Assembly (NCBI GenBank): GCA_036245805.1
Contig: BTRK01000006.1
Span: 20,678,365-20,742,364 of the forward strand
DNA length: 64,000 nucleotides
Origin: Pristionchus mayeri
Taxonomy: Eukaryota > Nematoda > Chromadorea > Rhabditida > Neodiplogasteridae
Direction of reading: 5' to 3'
Of the stretch, positions 36,601 through 51,600 are shown one piece after another. A program made the position numbers and the translations under genes. Below the pieces are notes generated by a model, which saw only the letters and a program-made list of their open reading frames with translations, did no database searches and had not been told where the DNA came from. Numbering within the stretch: position 1 is the stretch's first letter; each line of letters begins with the position of its first letter.

Positions 36601-39600
36601 ATGATGTAGTGACGACCACTCGGGAAGGAGCCGATGTCTGTGGAAATACTGGGATTCTTTGCAGTATTCTCCGAACTCACTGTGGACATCAGTGATGTTC
36701 GAAGAGTGGCAGATGATGTAGTGACGACCACTCGGGAAGGAGCCGATGTCTGTGGAAATACTGGGATTCTTTGAAGTATTCTCCGAACTCACTGTGGATA
36801 TCAGTGATGTTGGAAGAGTAGCAGATGATGTAGTGACGACCACTCGGGAAGGAGCCGATGTCTGTGGAAATACTGGGATTCTTTGCAGTATTCTCCGAAC
36901 TCACTGTGGATATCAGTGATGTTGGAAGAGTGGCAGATGATGTAGTGACGACCACTCGGGAAGGAGCCGATGTCTGTGGAAATACTGGGATTCTTTGCAG
37001 TATTCTCCGAACTCACTGTGGATATCAGTGATGTTGGAAGAGTGGCAGATGATGTAGTGACGAGCACTCGCGAAGGAGACGATGTCTGTGGAAATACTGG
37101 GATTCTTTGCAGTATTCTCCGAACTCACTGTGGATATCAGTGATGTTGGAAGAGTGGCAGATGATGTAGTGACGACCACTCAGGAAGGAGCCGATGTCTG
37201 TGGAAATACTGGGATTCTTTGCAGTATTCTCCGAACTCACTGTGGATATCAGTGATGTTGAAAGAATGGCAGATGATGTAGTGACGACCACTCGGGAAGG
37301 AGCCGATGTCTGTGGAAATACTGGGATTCTTTGTAGTATTCTCCGAACTCACTGTGGATATCAGTGATGTTGGAAGAGTGGCAGATGATGTAGTGACGAC
37401 CACTCGGGAAGGAGCCGATGTCTGTGGAAATACTGGGATTCTTTGCAGTATTCTCCGAACTCACTGTGGATATCAGTGATGTTGGAAGAGTGGCAGATGA
37501 TGTAGTGACGAGCACTCGGGAAGGAGCCGATGTCTGTGAAAATACTGGGATTCTTTGCAGTATTCTCCGAACCCACTGTGGATATCAGTGATGTTGGAAG
37601 AGTGGCAGATGATGTAGTGACGACCACTCGGGAAGGAGCCGATGTCTGTGGAAATACTGCGATTCTTTACAGTATTCTCCGAACACACTGTGGATATCAG
37701 TGATGTTGGAAGAGTGGCAGATGATGTAGTGACGACCACTCGGGAAGGAGCCGATGTCTGTGGAAATACTGGGATTCTTTGCAGTATTCTCCGAACTCAC
37801 TGTGGATATCAGTGATGTTGGAAGAGTGGCAGATGATGTAGTGACGACCACTCAGGAAGGAGCCGATGTCTGTGGAAATACTGGGATTCTTTGCAGTATT
37901 CTCCGAACTCACTGTGGATATCAGTGATGTTGAAAGAATGGCAGATGATGTAGTGACGACCACTCGGGAAGGAGCCGATGTCTGTGGAAATACTGGGATT
38001 CTTTGTAGTATTCTCCGAACTCACTGTGGATATCAGTGATGTTGGAAGAGTGGCAGATGATGTAGTGACGACCACTCGGGAAGGAGCCGATGTCTGTGGA
38101 AATACTGGGATTCTTTGCAGTATTCTCCGAACTCACTGTGGATATCAGTGATGTTGGAAGAGTGGCAGATGATGTAGTGACGAGCACTCGGGAAGGAGCC
38201 GATGTCTGTGAAAATACTGGGATTCTTTGCAGTATTCTCCGAACCCACTGTGGATATCAGTGATGTTGGAAGAGTGGCAGATGATGTAGTGACGACCACT
38301 CGGGAAGGAGCCGATGTCTGTGGAAATACTGCGATTCTTTGCAGTATTCTCCGAACCCACTGTGGATATCAGTGATGTTGGAAGAGTGGCAGATGATGTA
38401 GTGACGACCACTCGGGAAGGAGCCGATGTCTGTGGAAATACTGCGATTCTTTACAGTATTCTCCGAACACACTGTGGATATCAGTGATGTTGGAAGAGTG
38501 GCAGATGATGTAGTGACGACCACTCGGGAAGGAGCCGATGTCTGTGGAAATACTGGGATTCTTTGCAGTATTCTCCGAACTCACTGTGGATATCAGTGAT
38601 GTTGGAAGAGTGGCAGATGATGTAGTGACGACCACTCAGGAAGGAGCCGATGTCTGTGGAAATACTGGGATTCTTTGCAGTATTCTCCGAACTCACTGTG
38701 GATATCAGTGATGTTGAAAGAATGGCAGATGATGTAGTGACGACCACTCGGGAAGGAGCCGATGTCTGTGGAAATACTGGGATTCTTTGTAGTATTCTCC
38801 GAACTCACTGTGGATATCAGTGATGTTGGAAGAGTGGCAGATGATGTAGTGACGACCACTCGGGAAGGAGCCGATGTCTGTGGAAATACTGGGATTCTTT
38901 GCAGTATTCTCCGAACTCACTGTGGATATCAGTGATGTTGGAAGAGTGGCAGATGATGTAGTGACGAGCACTCGGGAAGGAGCCGATGTCTGTGAAAATA
39001 CTGGGATTCTTTGCAGTATTCTCCGAACCCACTGTGGATATCAGTGATGTTGGAAGAGTGGCAGATGATGTAGTGACGACCACTCGGGAAGGAGCCGATG
39101 TCTGTGGAAATACTGCGATTCTTTACAGTATTCTCCGAACACACTGTGGATATCAGTGATGTTGGAAGAGTGGCAGATGATGTAGTGACGACCACTCGGG
39201 AAGGAGCCGATGTCTGTGGAAATACTGGGATTCTTTGCAGTATTCTCCGAACTCACTGTGGATATCAGTGATGTTGGAAGAGTGGCAGATGATGTAGTGA
39301 CGACCACTCGGGAAGGAGCCGATGTCTGTGGAAATACTGGGATTCTTTGCAGTATTCTCCGAACTCACTGTGGATGTCAGTGATGTTGGAAGAGTGGCAG
39401 ATGATGTAGTGACGACCACTCGGGAAGGAGCCGATGTCTGTGGAAATACTGGGATTCTTTGTAGTATTCTCCGAACTCACTGTGGATATCAGTGATGTTG
39501 GAAGAGTGGCAGATGATGTAGTGACGACCACTCGGGAAGGAGCCGATGTCTGTGGAAATACTGGGATTCTTTGCAGTATTCTCCGAACTCACTGTGGATA

Positions 39601-42600
39601 TCAGTGATGTTGGAAGAGTGGCAGATGATGTAGTGACGACCACTCGGGAAGGAGCCGATGTCTGTGGAAATACTGGGATTCTTTGCAGTATTCTCCGAAC
39701 TCACTGTGGATGTCAGTGATGTTGGAAGAGTGGCAGATGATGTAGTGACGACCACTCGGGAAGGAGCCGATGTCTGTGGAAATACTGGGATTCTTTGTAG
39801 TATTCTCCGAACTCACTGTGGATATCAGTGATGTTGGAAGAGTGGCAGATGATGTAGTGACGACCACTCGGGAAGGAGCCGATGTCTGTGGAAATACTGC
39901 GATTCTTTACAGTATTCTCCGAACTCACTGTGGATATCAGTGATGTTGGAAGAGTGGCAGATGATGTAGTGACGACCACTCGGGAAGGAGCCGATGTCTG
40001 TGGAAATACTGGGATTCTTTGCAGTATTCTCCGAACTCACTGTGGATATCAGTGATGTTGGAAGAGTGGCAGATGATGTAGTGACGAGCACTCGGGAAGG
40101 AGCCGATGTCTGTGGAAATACTGCGATTCTTTACAGTATTCTCCGAACTCACTGTGGATATCAGTGATGTTGGAAGAGTGGCAGATGATGTAGTGACGAC
40201 CACTCGGGAAGGAGCCGATGTCTGTGGAAATACTGGGATTCTTTGCAGTATTCTCCGAACTCACTGTGGATATCAGTGATGTTGGAAGAGTGGCAGATGA
40301 TGTAGTGACGAGCACTCGGGAAGGAGCCGATGTCTGTGGAAATACTGCGATTCTTTACAGTATTCTCCGAACTCACTGTGGATATCAGTGATGTTGGAAG
40401 AGTGGCAGATGATGTAGTGACGACCACTCGGGAAGGAGCCGATGTTTGTGGAAATACTGGGATTCTTTACAGTATTCTCCGAACTCACTGTGGATATCAG
40501 TGATGTTGGAAGAGTGGCAGATGATGTAGTGACGATCACTCGGGAAGGAGCCGATGTCTGTGGAAATACTGGGATTCTTTGCAGTATTCTCAGAACTCAC
40601 TGTGGATATCAGTGATGTTGAAAGAATGGCAGATGATGTAGTGACGACCACTCGGGAAGGAGCCGATGTCTGTGGAAATACTGGGATTCTTTGTAGTATT
40701 CTCCGAACTCACTGTGGATATCAGTGATGTTGGAAGAGTGGCAGATGATGTAGTGACGACCACTCGGGAAGGAGCCGATGTCTGTGGAAATACTGGGATT
40801 CTTTGCAGTATTCTCCGAACTCACTGTGGATATCAGTGATGTTGGAAGAGTGGCAGATGATGTAGTGACGACCACTCGGGAAGGAGCCGATGTCTGTGGA
40901 AATACTGGGATTCTTTGTAGTATTCTCCGAACTCACTGTGGATATCAGTGATGTTGGAAGAGTGGCAGATGATGTAGTGACGACCACTCGGGAAGGAGCC
41001 GATGTCTGTGGAAATACTGCGATTCTTTACAGTATTCTCCGAACTCACTGTGGATATCAGTGATGTTGGAAGAGTGGCAGATGATGTAGTGACGACCACT
41101 CGGGAAGGAGCCGATGTCTGTGGAAATACTGCGATTCTTTACAGTATTCTCAGAACTCACTGTGGATATCAGTGATGTTGAAAGAGTGGCAGATGATGTA
41201 GTGACGACCACTCGGGAAGGAGCCGATGTCTGTGGAAATACTGGGATTCTTTGCAGTATTCTCCGAACTCACTGTGGATATCAGTGATGTTGGAAGAGTG
41301 GCAGATGATGTAGTGACGACCACTCGGGAAGGAGCCGATGTCTGTGGAAATACTGCGATTCTTTACAGTATTCTCCGAACTCACTGTGGATATCAGTGAT
41401 GTTGGAAGAGTGGCAGATGATGTAGTGACGACCACTCGGGAAGGAGCCGATGTCTGTGGAAATACTGCGATTCTTTACAGTATTCTCAGAACTCACTGTG
41501 GATATCAGTGATGTTGAAAGAGTGGCAGATGATGTAGTGACGACCACTCGGGAAGGAGCCGATGTCTGTGGAAATACTGGGATTCTTTGCAGTATTCTCC
41601 GAACTCACTGTGGATATCATTGATGTTGGAAGAGTGGCAGATGATGTAGTGACGACCACTCGGGAAGGAGCCGATGTCTGTGGAAATACTGGGATTCTTT
41701 GCAGTATTCTCCGAACTCACTGTGGATATCAGTGATGTTGGAAGAGTGGCAGATGATGTAGTGACGACCACTCGGGAAGGAGCCGATGTCTGTGAAAATA
41801 CTGGGATTCTTTGCAGTATTCTCCGAACTCACTGTGGATATCAGTGATGTTGGAAGAGTGGCAGATGATGTAGTGACGACCACTCGGGAAGGAGCCGATG
41901 TCTGTGGAAATACTGGGATTCTTTGCAGTATTCTCCGAACTCACTGTGGATATCAGTGATGTTGGAAGAGTGGCAGATGATGTAGTGACGACCACTCGGG
42001 AAGGAGCCGATGTCTGTGGAAATACTGGGATTCTTTGCAGTATTCTCCGAACTCACTGTGGATATCAGTGATGTTGGAAGAGTGGCAGATGATGTAGTGA
42101 CGACCACTCGGGAAGGAGCCGATGTCTGTGGAAATACTGGGATTCTTTGCAGTATTCTCCGAACTCACTGTGGATATCAGTGATGTTGGAAGAGTGGCAG
42201 ATGATGCAGTGACGACCACTCGGGAAGGAGCCGATGTCTGTGAAAATACTGCGATTCTTTACAGTATTCTCCGAACTCACTGTGGATATCAGTGATGTTG
42301 GAAGAGTGGCAGATGATGTAGTGACGACCACTCGGGAAGGAGCCGATGTCTGTGGAAATACTATGATTCTTTGCAGTATTCTCCGAACTCACTGTGGATA
42401 TCAGTGATGTTGGAAGAGTGGCAGATGATGCAGTGACGACCACTCGGGAAGGAGCCGATGTCTGTGGAAATACTATGATTCTTTGCAGTATTCTCCGAAC
42501 TCACTGTGGATATCAGTGATGTTGGAAGAGTGGCAGATGATGCAGTGACGACCACTCGGGAAGGAGCCGATGTCTGTGGAAATACTGGGATTCTTTGCAG

Positions 42601-45600
42601 TATTCTCCGAACTCACTGTGGATATCAGTGATGTTGGAAGAGTGGCAGATGATGTAGTGACGACCACTCGGGAAGGAGCCGATGTCTGTGGAAATACTGC
42701 GATTCTTTACAGTATTCTCCGAACTCACTGTGGATATCAGTGATGTTGGAAGAGTGGCAGATGATGTAGTGACGACCACTCGGGAAGGAGCCGATGTCTG
42801 TGGAAATACTGCGATTCTTTACAGTATTCTCAGAACTCACTGTGGATATCAGTGATGTTGAAAGAGTGGCAGATGATGTAGTGACGACCACTCGGGAAGG
42901 AGCCGATGTCTGTGGAAATACTGGGATTCTTTGCAGTATTCTCCGAACTCACTGTGGATATCATTGATGTTGGAAGAGTGGCAGATGATGTAGTGACGAC
43001 CACTCGGGAAGGAGCCGATGTCTGTGGAAATACTGGGATTCTTTGCAGTATTCTCCGAACTCACTGTGGATATCAGTGATGTTGGAAGAGTGGCAGATGA
43101 TGTAGTGACGACCACTCGGGAAGGAGCCGATGTCTGTGAAAATACTGGGATTCTTTGCAGTATTCTCCGAACTCACTGTGGATATCAGTGATGTTGGAAG
43201 AGTGGCAGATGATGTAGTGACGACCACTCGGGAAGGAGCCGATGTCTGTGAAAATACTGCGATTCTTTACAGTATTCTCCGAACTCACTGTGGATATCAG
43301 TGATGTTGGAAGAGTGGCAGATGATGTAGTGACGACCACTCGGGAAGGAGCCGATGTCTGTGGAAATACTGGGATTCTTTGCAGTATTCTCCGAACTCAC
43401 TGTGGATATCAGTGATGTTGGAAGAGTGGCAGATGATGCAGTGACGACCACTCGGGAAGGAGCCGATGTCTGTGAAAATACTGCGATTCTTTACAGTATT
43501 CTCCGAACTCACTGTGGATATCAGTGATGTTGGAAGAGTGGCAGATGATGTAGTGACGACCACTCGGGAAGGAGCCGATGTCTGTGGAAATACTATGATT
43601 CTTTGCAGTATTCTCCGAACTCACTGTGGATATCAGTGATGTTGGAAGAGTGGCAGATGATGCAGTGACGACCACTCGGGAAGGAGCCGATGTCTGTGGA
43701 AATACTATGATTCTTTGCAGTATTCTCCGAACTCACTGTGGATATCAGTGATGTTGGAAGAGTGGCAGATGATGCAGTGACGACCACTCGGGAAGGAGCC
43801 GATGTCTGTGGAAATACTGGGATTCTTTGCAGTATTCTCCGAACTCACTGTGGATATCAGTGATGTTGGAAGAGTGGCAGATGATGTAGTGACGACCACT
43901 CGGGAAGGAGCCGATGTCTGTGGAAATACTGCGATTCTTTACAGTATTCTCCGAACTCACTGTGGATATCAGTGATGTTGGAAGAGTGGCAGATGATGTA
44001 GTGACGACCACTCGGGAAGGAGCCGATGTCTGTGGAAATACTGCGATTCTTTACAGTATTCTCAGAACTCACTGTGGATATCAGTGATGTTGAAAGAGTG
44101 GCAGATGATGTAGTGACGACCACTCGGGAAGGAGCCGATGTCTGTGGAAATACTGGGATTCTTTGCAGTATTCTCCGAACTCACTGTGGATATCATTGAT
44201 GTTGGAAGAGTGGCAGATGATGTAGTGACGACCACTCGGGAAGGAGCCGATGTCTGTGGAAATACTGGGATTCTTTGCAGTATTCTCCGAACTCACTGTG
44301 GATATCAGTGATGTTGGAAGAGTGGCAGATGATGTAGTGACGACCACTCGGGAAGGAGCCGATGTCTGTGAAAATACTGGGATTCTTTGCAGTATTCTCC
44401 GAACTCACTGTGGATATCAGTGATGTTGGAAGAGTGGCAGATGATGTAGTGACGACCACTCGGGAAGGAGCCGATGTCTGTGGAAATACTGGGATTCTTT
44501 GCAGTATTCTCCGAACTCACTGTGGATATCAGTGATGTTGGAAGAGTGGCAGATGATGTAGTGACGACCACTCGGGAAGGAGCCGATGTCTGTGGAAATA
44601 CTGGGATTCTTTGCAGTATTCTCCGAACTCACTGTGGATATCAGTGATGTTGGAAGAGTGGCAGATGATGTAGTGACGACCACTCGGGAAGGAGCCGATG
44701 TCTGTGGAAATACTGGGATTCTTTGCAGTATTCTCCGAACTCACTGTGGATATCAGTGATGTTGGAAGAGTGGCAGATGATGTAGTGACGACCACTCGGG
44801 AAGGAGCCGATGTCTGTGGAAATACTGCGATTCTTTACAGTATTCTCCGAACTCACTGTGGATATCAGTGATGTTGGAAGAGTGGCAGATGATGTAGTGA
44901 CGACCACTCGGGAAGGAGCCGATGTCTGTGGAAATACTGCGATTCTTTACAGTATTCTCAGAACTCACTGTGGATATCAGTGATGTTGAAAGAGTGGCAG
45001 ATGATGTAGTGACGACCACTCGGGAAGGAGCCGATGTCTGTGGAAATACTGGGATTCTTTGCAGTATTCTCCGAACTCACTGTGGATATCATTGATGTTG
45101 GAAGAGTGGCAGATGATGTAGTGACGACCACTCGGGAAGGAGCCGATGTCTGTGGAAATACTGGGATTCTTTGCAGTATTCTCCGAACTCACTGTGGATA
45201 TCAGTGATGTTGGAAGAGTGGCAGATGATGTAGTGACGACCACTCGGGAAGGAGCCGATGTCTGTGGAAATACTGGGATTCTTTGCAGTATTCTCCGAAC
45301 TCACTGTGGATATCATTGATGTTGGAAGAGTGGCAGATGATGTAGTGACGACCACTCGGGAAGGAGCCGATGTCTGTGGAAATACTGGGATTCTTTGCAG
45401 TATTCTCCGAACTCACTGTGGATATCAGTGATGTTGGAAGAGTGGCAGATGATGTAGTGACGACCACTCGGGAAGGAGCCGATGTCTGTGAAAATACTGG
45501 GATTCTTTGCAGTATTCTCCGAACTCACTGTGGATATCAGTGATGTTGGAAGAGTGGCAGATGATGTAGTGACGACCACTCGGGAAGGAGCCGATGTCTG

Positions 45601-48600
45601 TGAAAATACTGCGATTCTTTACAGTATTCTCCGAACTCACTGTGGATATCAGTGATGTTGGAAGAGTGGCAGATGATGTAGTGACGACCACTCGGGAAGG
45701 AGCCGATGTCTGTGGAAATACTGGGATTCTTTGCAGTATTCTCCGAACTCACTGTGGATATCAGTGATGTTGGAAGAGTGGCAGATGATGCAGTGACGAC
45801 CACTCGGGAAGGAGCCGATGTCTGTGAAAATACTGCGATTCTTTACAGTATTCTCCGAACTCACTGTGGATATCAGTGATGTTGGAAGAGTGGCAGATGA
45901 TGTAGTGACGACCACTCGGGAAGGAGCCGATGTCTGTGGAAATACTATGATTCTTTGCAGTATTCTCCGAACTCACTGTGGATATCAGTGATGTTGGAAG
46001 AGTGGCAGATGATGCAGTGACGACCACTCGGGAAGGAGCCGATGTCTGTGGAAATACTGGGATTCTTTGCAGTATTCTCCGAACTCACTGTGGATATCAG
46101 TGATGTTGGAAGAGTGGCAGATGATGTAGTGACGACCACTCGGGAAGGAGCCGATGTCTGTGGAAATACTGCGATTCTTTACAGTATTCTCCGAACTCAC
46201 TGTGGATATCAGTGATGTTGGAAGAGTGGCAGATGATGTAGTGACGACCACTCGGGAAGGAGCCGATGTCTGTGGAAATACTGCGATTCTTTACAGTATT
46301 CTCAGAACTCACTGTGGATATCAGTGATGTTGAAAGAGTGGCAGATGATGTAGTGACGACCACTCGGGAAGGAGCCGATGTCTGTGGAAATACTGGGATT
46401 CTTTGCAGTATTCTCCGAACTCACTGTGGATATCATTGATGTTGGAAGAGTGGCAGATGATGTAGTGACGACCACTCGGGAAGGAGCCGATGTCTGTGGA
46501 AATACTGGGATTCTTTGCAGTATTCTCCGAACTCACTGTGGATATCAGTGATGTTGGAAGAGTGGCAGATGATGTAGTGACGACCACTCGGGAAGGAGCC
46601 GATGTCTGTGAAAATACTGGGATTCTTTGCTGTATTCTCCGAACTCACTGTGGATATCAGTGATGTTGGAAGAGTGGCAGATGATGTAGTGACGACCACT
46701 CGGGAAGGAGCCGATGTCTGTGGAAATACTGGGATTCTTTGCAGTATTCTCCGAACTCACTGTGGATATCAGTGATGTTGGAAGAGTGGCAGATGATGTA
46801 GTGACGACCACTCGGGAAGGAGCCGATGTCTGTGGAAATACTGGGATTCTTTGCAGTATTCTCCGAACTCACTGTGGATATCAGTGATGTTGGAAGAGTG
46901 GCAGATGATGTAGTGACGACCACTCGGGAAGGAGCCGATGTCTGTGGAAATACTGGGATTCTTTGCAGTATTCTCCGAACTCACTGTGGATATCAGTGAT
47001 GTTGGAAGAGTGGCAGATGATGCAGTGACGACCACTCGGGAAGGAGCCGATGTCTGTGAAAATACTGCGATTCTTTACAGTATTCTCCGAACTCACTGTG
47101 GATATCAGTGATGTTGGAAGAGTGGCAGATGATGTAGTGACGACCACTCGGGAAGGAGCCGATGTCTGTGGAAATACTATGATTCTTTGCAGTATTCTCC
47201 GAACTCACTGTGGATATCAGTGATGTTGGAAGAGTGGCAGATGATGCAGTGACGACCACTCGGGAAGGAGCCGATGTCTGTGGAAATACTATGATTCTTT
47301 GCAGTATTCTCCGAACTCACTGTGGATATCAGTGATGTTGGAAGAGTGGCAGATGATGTAGTGACGACCACTCGGGAAGGAGCCGATGTCTGTGGAAATA
47401 CTGCGATTCTTTACAGTATTTTCCGAACTCACTGTGGATATCAGTGATGTTGGAAGAGTGGCAGATGATGTAGTGACGACCACTCGGGAAGGAGCCGATG
47501 TCTGTGGAAATACTGGGATTCTTTGCAGTATTCTCCGAACTCACTGTGGATATCAGTGATGTTGGAAGAGTGGGAGATGATGTAGTGACGACCACTCGGG
47601 AAGGAGCCGATGTCTGTGAAAATACTGGGATTCTTTGCAGTATTCTCCGAACTCACTTTGGATATCAGTGATGTTGGAAGAGTGGCAGATGATGTAGTGA
47701 CGACCACTCGGAAAGGAGCCGATGTCTGTGGAAATACTGGGATTCTTTGCAGTATTCTCCGAACTCACTGTGGATATCAGTGATGTTGGAAGAGTGGCAG
47801 ATGATGTAGTGGCGACCACTCGGAAAGGAGCCGATGTCTGTGGAAATACTGGGATTCTTTGCAGTATTCTCCGAACTCACTGTGGATATCAGTGATGTTG
47901 GAAGAGTGGCAGATGATGTAGTGACGACCACTCGGGAAGGAGCCGATGTCTGTGGAAATACTGGGATTCTTTGCAGTATTCTCCGAACTCACTGTGGATA
48001 TCAGTGATGTTGGAAGAGTGGCAGATGATGTAGTGACGACCACTCGGGAAGGAGCCGATGTCTGTGGAAATACTGGGATTCTTTGCAGTATTCTCCGAAC
48101 TCACTGTGGATATCAGTGATGTTGGAAGAGTGGCAGATGATGTAGTGACGACCACTCGGGAAGGAGCCGATGTCTGTGAAAATACTGCGATTCTTTACAG
48201 TATTCTCCGAACTCACTGTGGATATCAGTGATGTTGGAAGAGTGGCAGATGATGTAGTGACGACCACTCGGGAAGGAGCCGATGTCTGTGGAAATACTAT
48301 GATTCTTTGCAGTATTCTCCGAACTCACTGTGGATATCAGTGATGTTGGAAGAGTGGCAGATGATGTAGTGACGACCACTCGGGAAGGAGCCGATGTCTG
48401 TGGAAATACTGGGATTCTTTGCAGTATTCTCCGAACTCACTGTGGATATCAGTGATGTTGGAAGAGTGGCAGATGATGTAGTGACGAGCACTCGGGAAGG
48501 AGCCGATGTCTGTGGAAATACTGGGATTCTTTGCAGTATTCTCCGAACTCACTGTGGATATCAGTGATGTTGGAAGAGTGGCAGATGATGTAGTGACGAC

Positions 48601-51600
48601 CACTCGGGAAGGAGCCGATGTCTGTGGAAATACTATGATTCTTTGCAGTATTCTCCGAACTCACTGTGGATATCAGTGATGTTGGAAGAGTGGCAGATGA
48701 TGCAGTGACGACCACTCGGGAAGGAGCCGATGTCTGTGGAAATACTGGGATTCTTTGCAGTATTCTCCGAACTCACTGTGGATATCAGTGATGTTGGAAG
48801 AGTGGCAGATGATGTAGTGACGACCACTCGGGAAGGAGCCGATGTCTGTGGAAATACTGGGATTCTTTGCAGTATTCTCCGAACTCACTGTGGATATCAG
48901 TGATGTTGGAAGAGTGGCAGATGATGTAGTGACGACCACTCGGGAAGGAGCCGATGTCTGTGGAAATACTGGGATTCTTTGCAGTATTCTCCGAACTCAC
49001 TGTGGGTATCAGTGATGTTGGAAGAGTGGCAGATGATGTAGTGACGAGCACTCGGGAAGGAGCCGATGTCTGTGGAAATACTGGGATTCTTTGCAGTATT
49101 CTCCGAACTCACTGTGGATATCAGTGATGTTGGAAGAGTGGCAGATGATGTAGTGACGACCACTCGGGAAGGAGCCGATGTCTGTGGAAATACTGGGATT
49201 CTTTGCAGTATTCTCCGAACTCACTGTGGATATCAGTGATGTTGGAAGAGTGGCAGATGATGTAGTGACGACCACTCGGGAAGGAGCCGATGTCTGTGGA
49301 AATACTGCGATTCTTTACAGTATTTTCCGAACTCACTGTGGATATCAGTGATGTTGGAAGAGTAGCAGATGATGTAGTGACGACCACTCGGGAAGGAGCC
49401 GATGTCTGTGGAAATACTGGGATTCTTTGCAGTATTCTCCGAACTCACTGTGGATATCAGTGATGTTGGAAGAGTGGCAGATGATGTAGTGACGACCACT
49501 CGGGAAGGAGCCGATGTCTGTGGAAATACTGGGATTCTTTGCAGTATTCTCCGAACTCACTGTGGATATCAGTGATGTTGGAAGAGTGGTAGATAATGTA
49601 GTGACGACCACTCGGGAAGGAGCCGATGTCTGTGGAAATACTGGGATTCTTTGCAGTATTCTCCGAACTCACTGTGGATATCAGTGATGTTGGAAGAGTG
49701 GCAGATGATGTAGTGACGACCACTCGGGAAGGAGCCGATGTCTGTGGAAATACTGGGATTCTTTGCAGTATTCTCCGAACTCACTGTGGATATCAGTGAT
49801 GTTGGAAGAGTGGCAGATGATGTAGTGACGAGCACTCGGGAAGGAGCCGATGTCTGTGGAAATACTGGGATTCTTTGCAGTATTCTCCGAACTCACTGTG
49901 GATATCAGTGATGTTGGAAGAGTGGCAGATGATGTAGTGACGACCACTCGGGAAGGAGCCGATGTCTGTGGAAATACTATGATTCTTTGCAGTATTCTCC
50001 GAACTCACTGTGGATATCAGTGATGTTGGAAGAGTGGCAGATGATGCAGTGACGACCACTCGGGAAGGAGCCGATGTCTGTGGAAATACTGGGATTCTTT
50101 GCAGTATTCTCCGAACTCACTGTGGATATCAGTGATGTTGGAAGAGTGGCAGATGATGTAGTGACGACCACTCGGGAAGGAGCCGATGTCTGTGGAAATA
50201 CTGGGATTCTTTGCAGTATTCTCCGAACTCACTGTGGATATCAGTGATGTTGGAAGAGTGGCAGATGATGTAGTGACGACCACTCGGGAAGGAGCCGATG
50301 TCTGTGGAAATACTGGGATTCTTTGCAGTATTCTCCGAACTCACTGTGGGTATCAGTGATGTTGGAAGAGTGGCAGATGATGTAGTGACGAGCACTCGGG
50401 AAGGAGCCGATGTCTGTGGAAATACTGGGATTCTTTGCAGTATTCTCCGAACTCACTGTGGATATCAGTGATGTTGGAAGAGTGGCAGATGATGTAGTGA
50501 CGACCACTCGGGAAGGAGCCGATGTCTGTGGAAATACTGGGATTCTTTGCAGTATTCTCCGAACTCACTGTGGATATCAGTGATGTTGGAAGAGTGGCAG
50601 ATGATGTAGTGACGACCACTCGGGAAGGAGCCGATGTCTGTGGAAATACTGCGATTCTTTACAGTATTTTCCGAACTCACTGTGGATATCAGTGATGTTG
50701 GAAGAGTAGCAGATGATGTAGTGACGACCACTCGGGAAGGAGCCGATGTCTGTGGAAATACTGGGATTCTTTGCAGTATTCTCCGAACTCACTGTGGATA
50801 TCAGTGATGTTGGAAGAGTGGCAGATGATGTAGTGACGACCACTCGGGAAGGAGCCGATGTCTGTGGAAATACTGGGATTCTTTGCAGTATTCTCCGAAC
50901 TCACTGTGGATATCAGTGATGTTGGAAGAGTGGTAGATAATGTAGTGACGACCACTCGGGAAGGAGCCGATGTCTGTGGAAATACTGGGATTCTTTGCAG
51001 TATTCTCCGAACTCACTGTGGATATCAGTGATGTTGGAAGAGTGGCAGATGATGTAGTGACGAGCACTCGGGAAGGAGCCGATGTCTGTGGAAATACTGG
51101 GATTCTTTGTAGTATTCTCCGAACTCACTGTGGATATCAGTGATGTTGGAAGAGTGGCAGATGATGTAGTGACGAGCACTCGGGAAGGAGCCGATGTCTG
51201 TGGAAATACTGGGATTCTTTGCAGTATTCTCCGAACTCACTGTGGATATCAGTGATGTTGGAAGAGTGGCAGATGATGTAGTGACGACCACTCGGGAAGG
51301 AGCCGATGTCTGTGGAAATACTGGGATTCTTTGCAGTATTCTCCGAACTCACTGTGGATATCAGTGATGTTGGAAGAGTGGCAGATGATGTAGTGACGAC
51401 CACTCGGGAAGGAGCCGATGTCTGTGGAAATACTGCGATTCTTTACAGTATTTTCCGAACTCACTGTGGATATCAGTGATGTTGGAAGAGTAGCAGATGA
51501 TGTAGTGACGACCACTCGGGAAGGAGCCGATGTCTGTGGAAATACTGGGATTCTTTGCAGTATTCTCCGAACTCACTGTGGATATCAGTGATGTTGGAAG

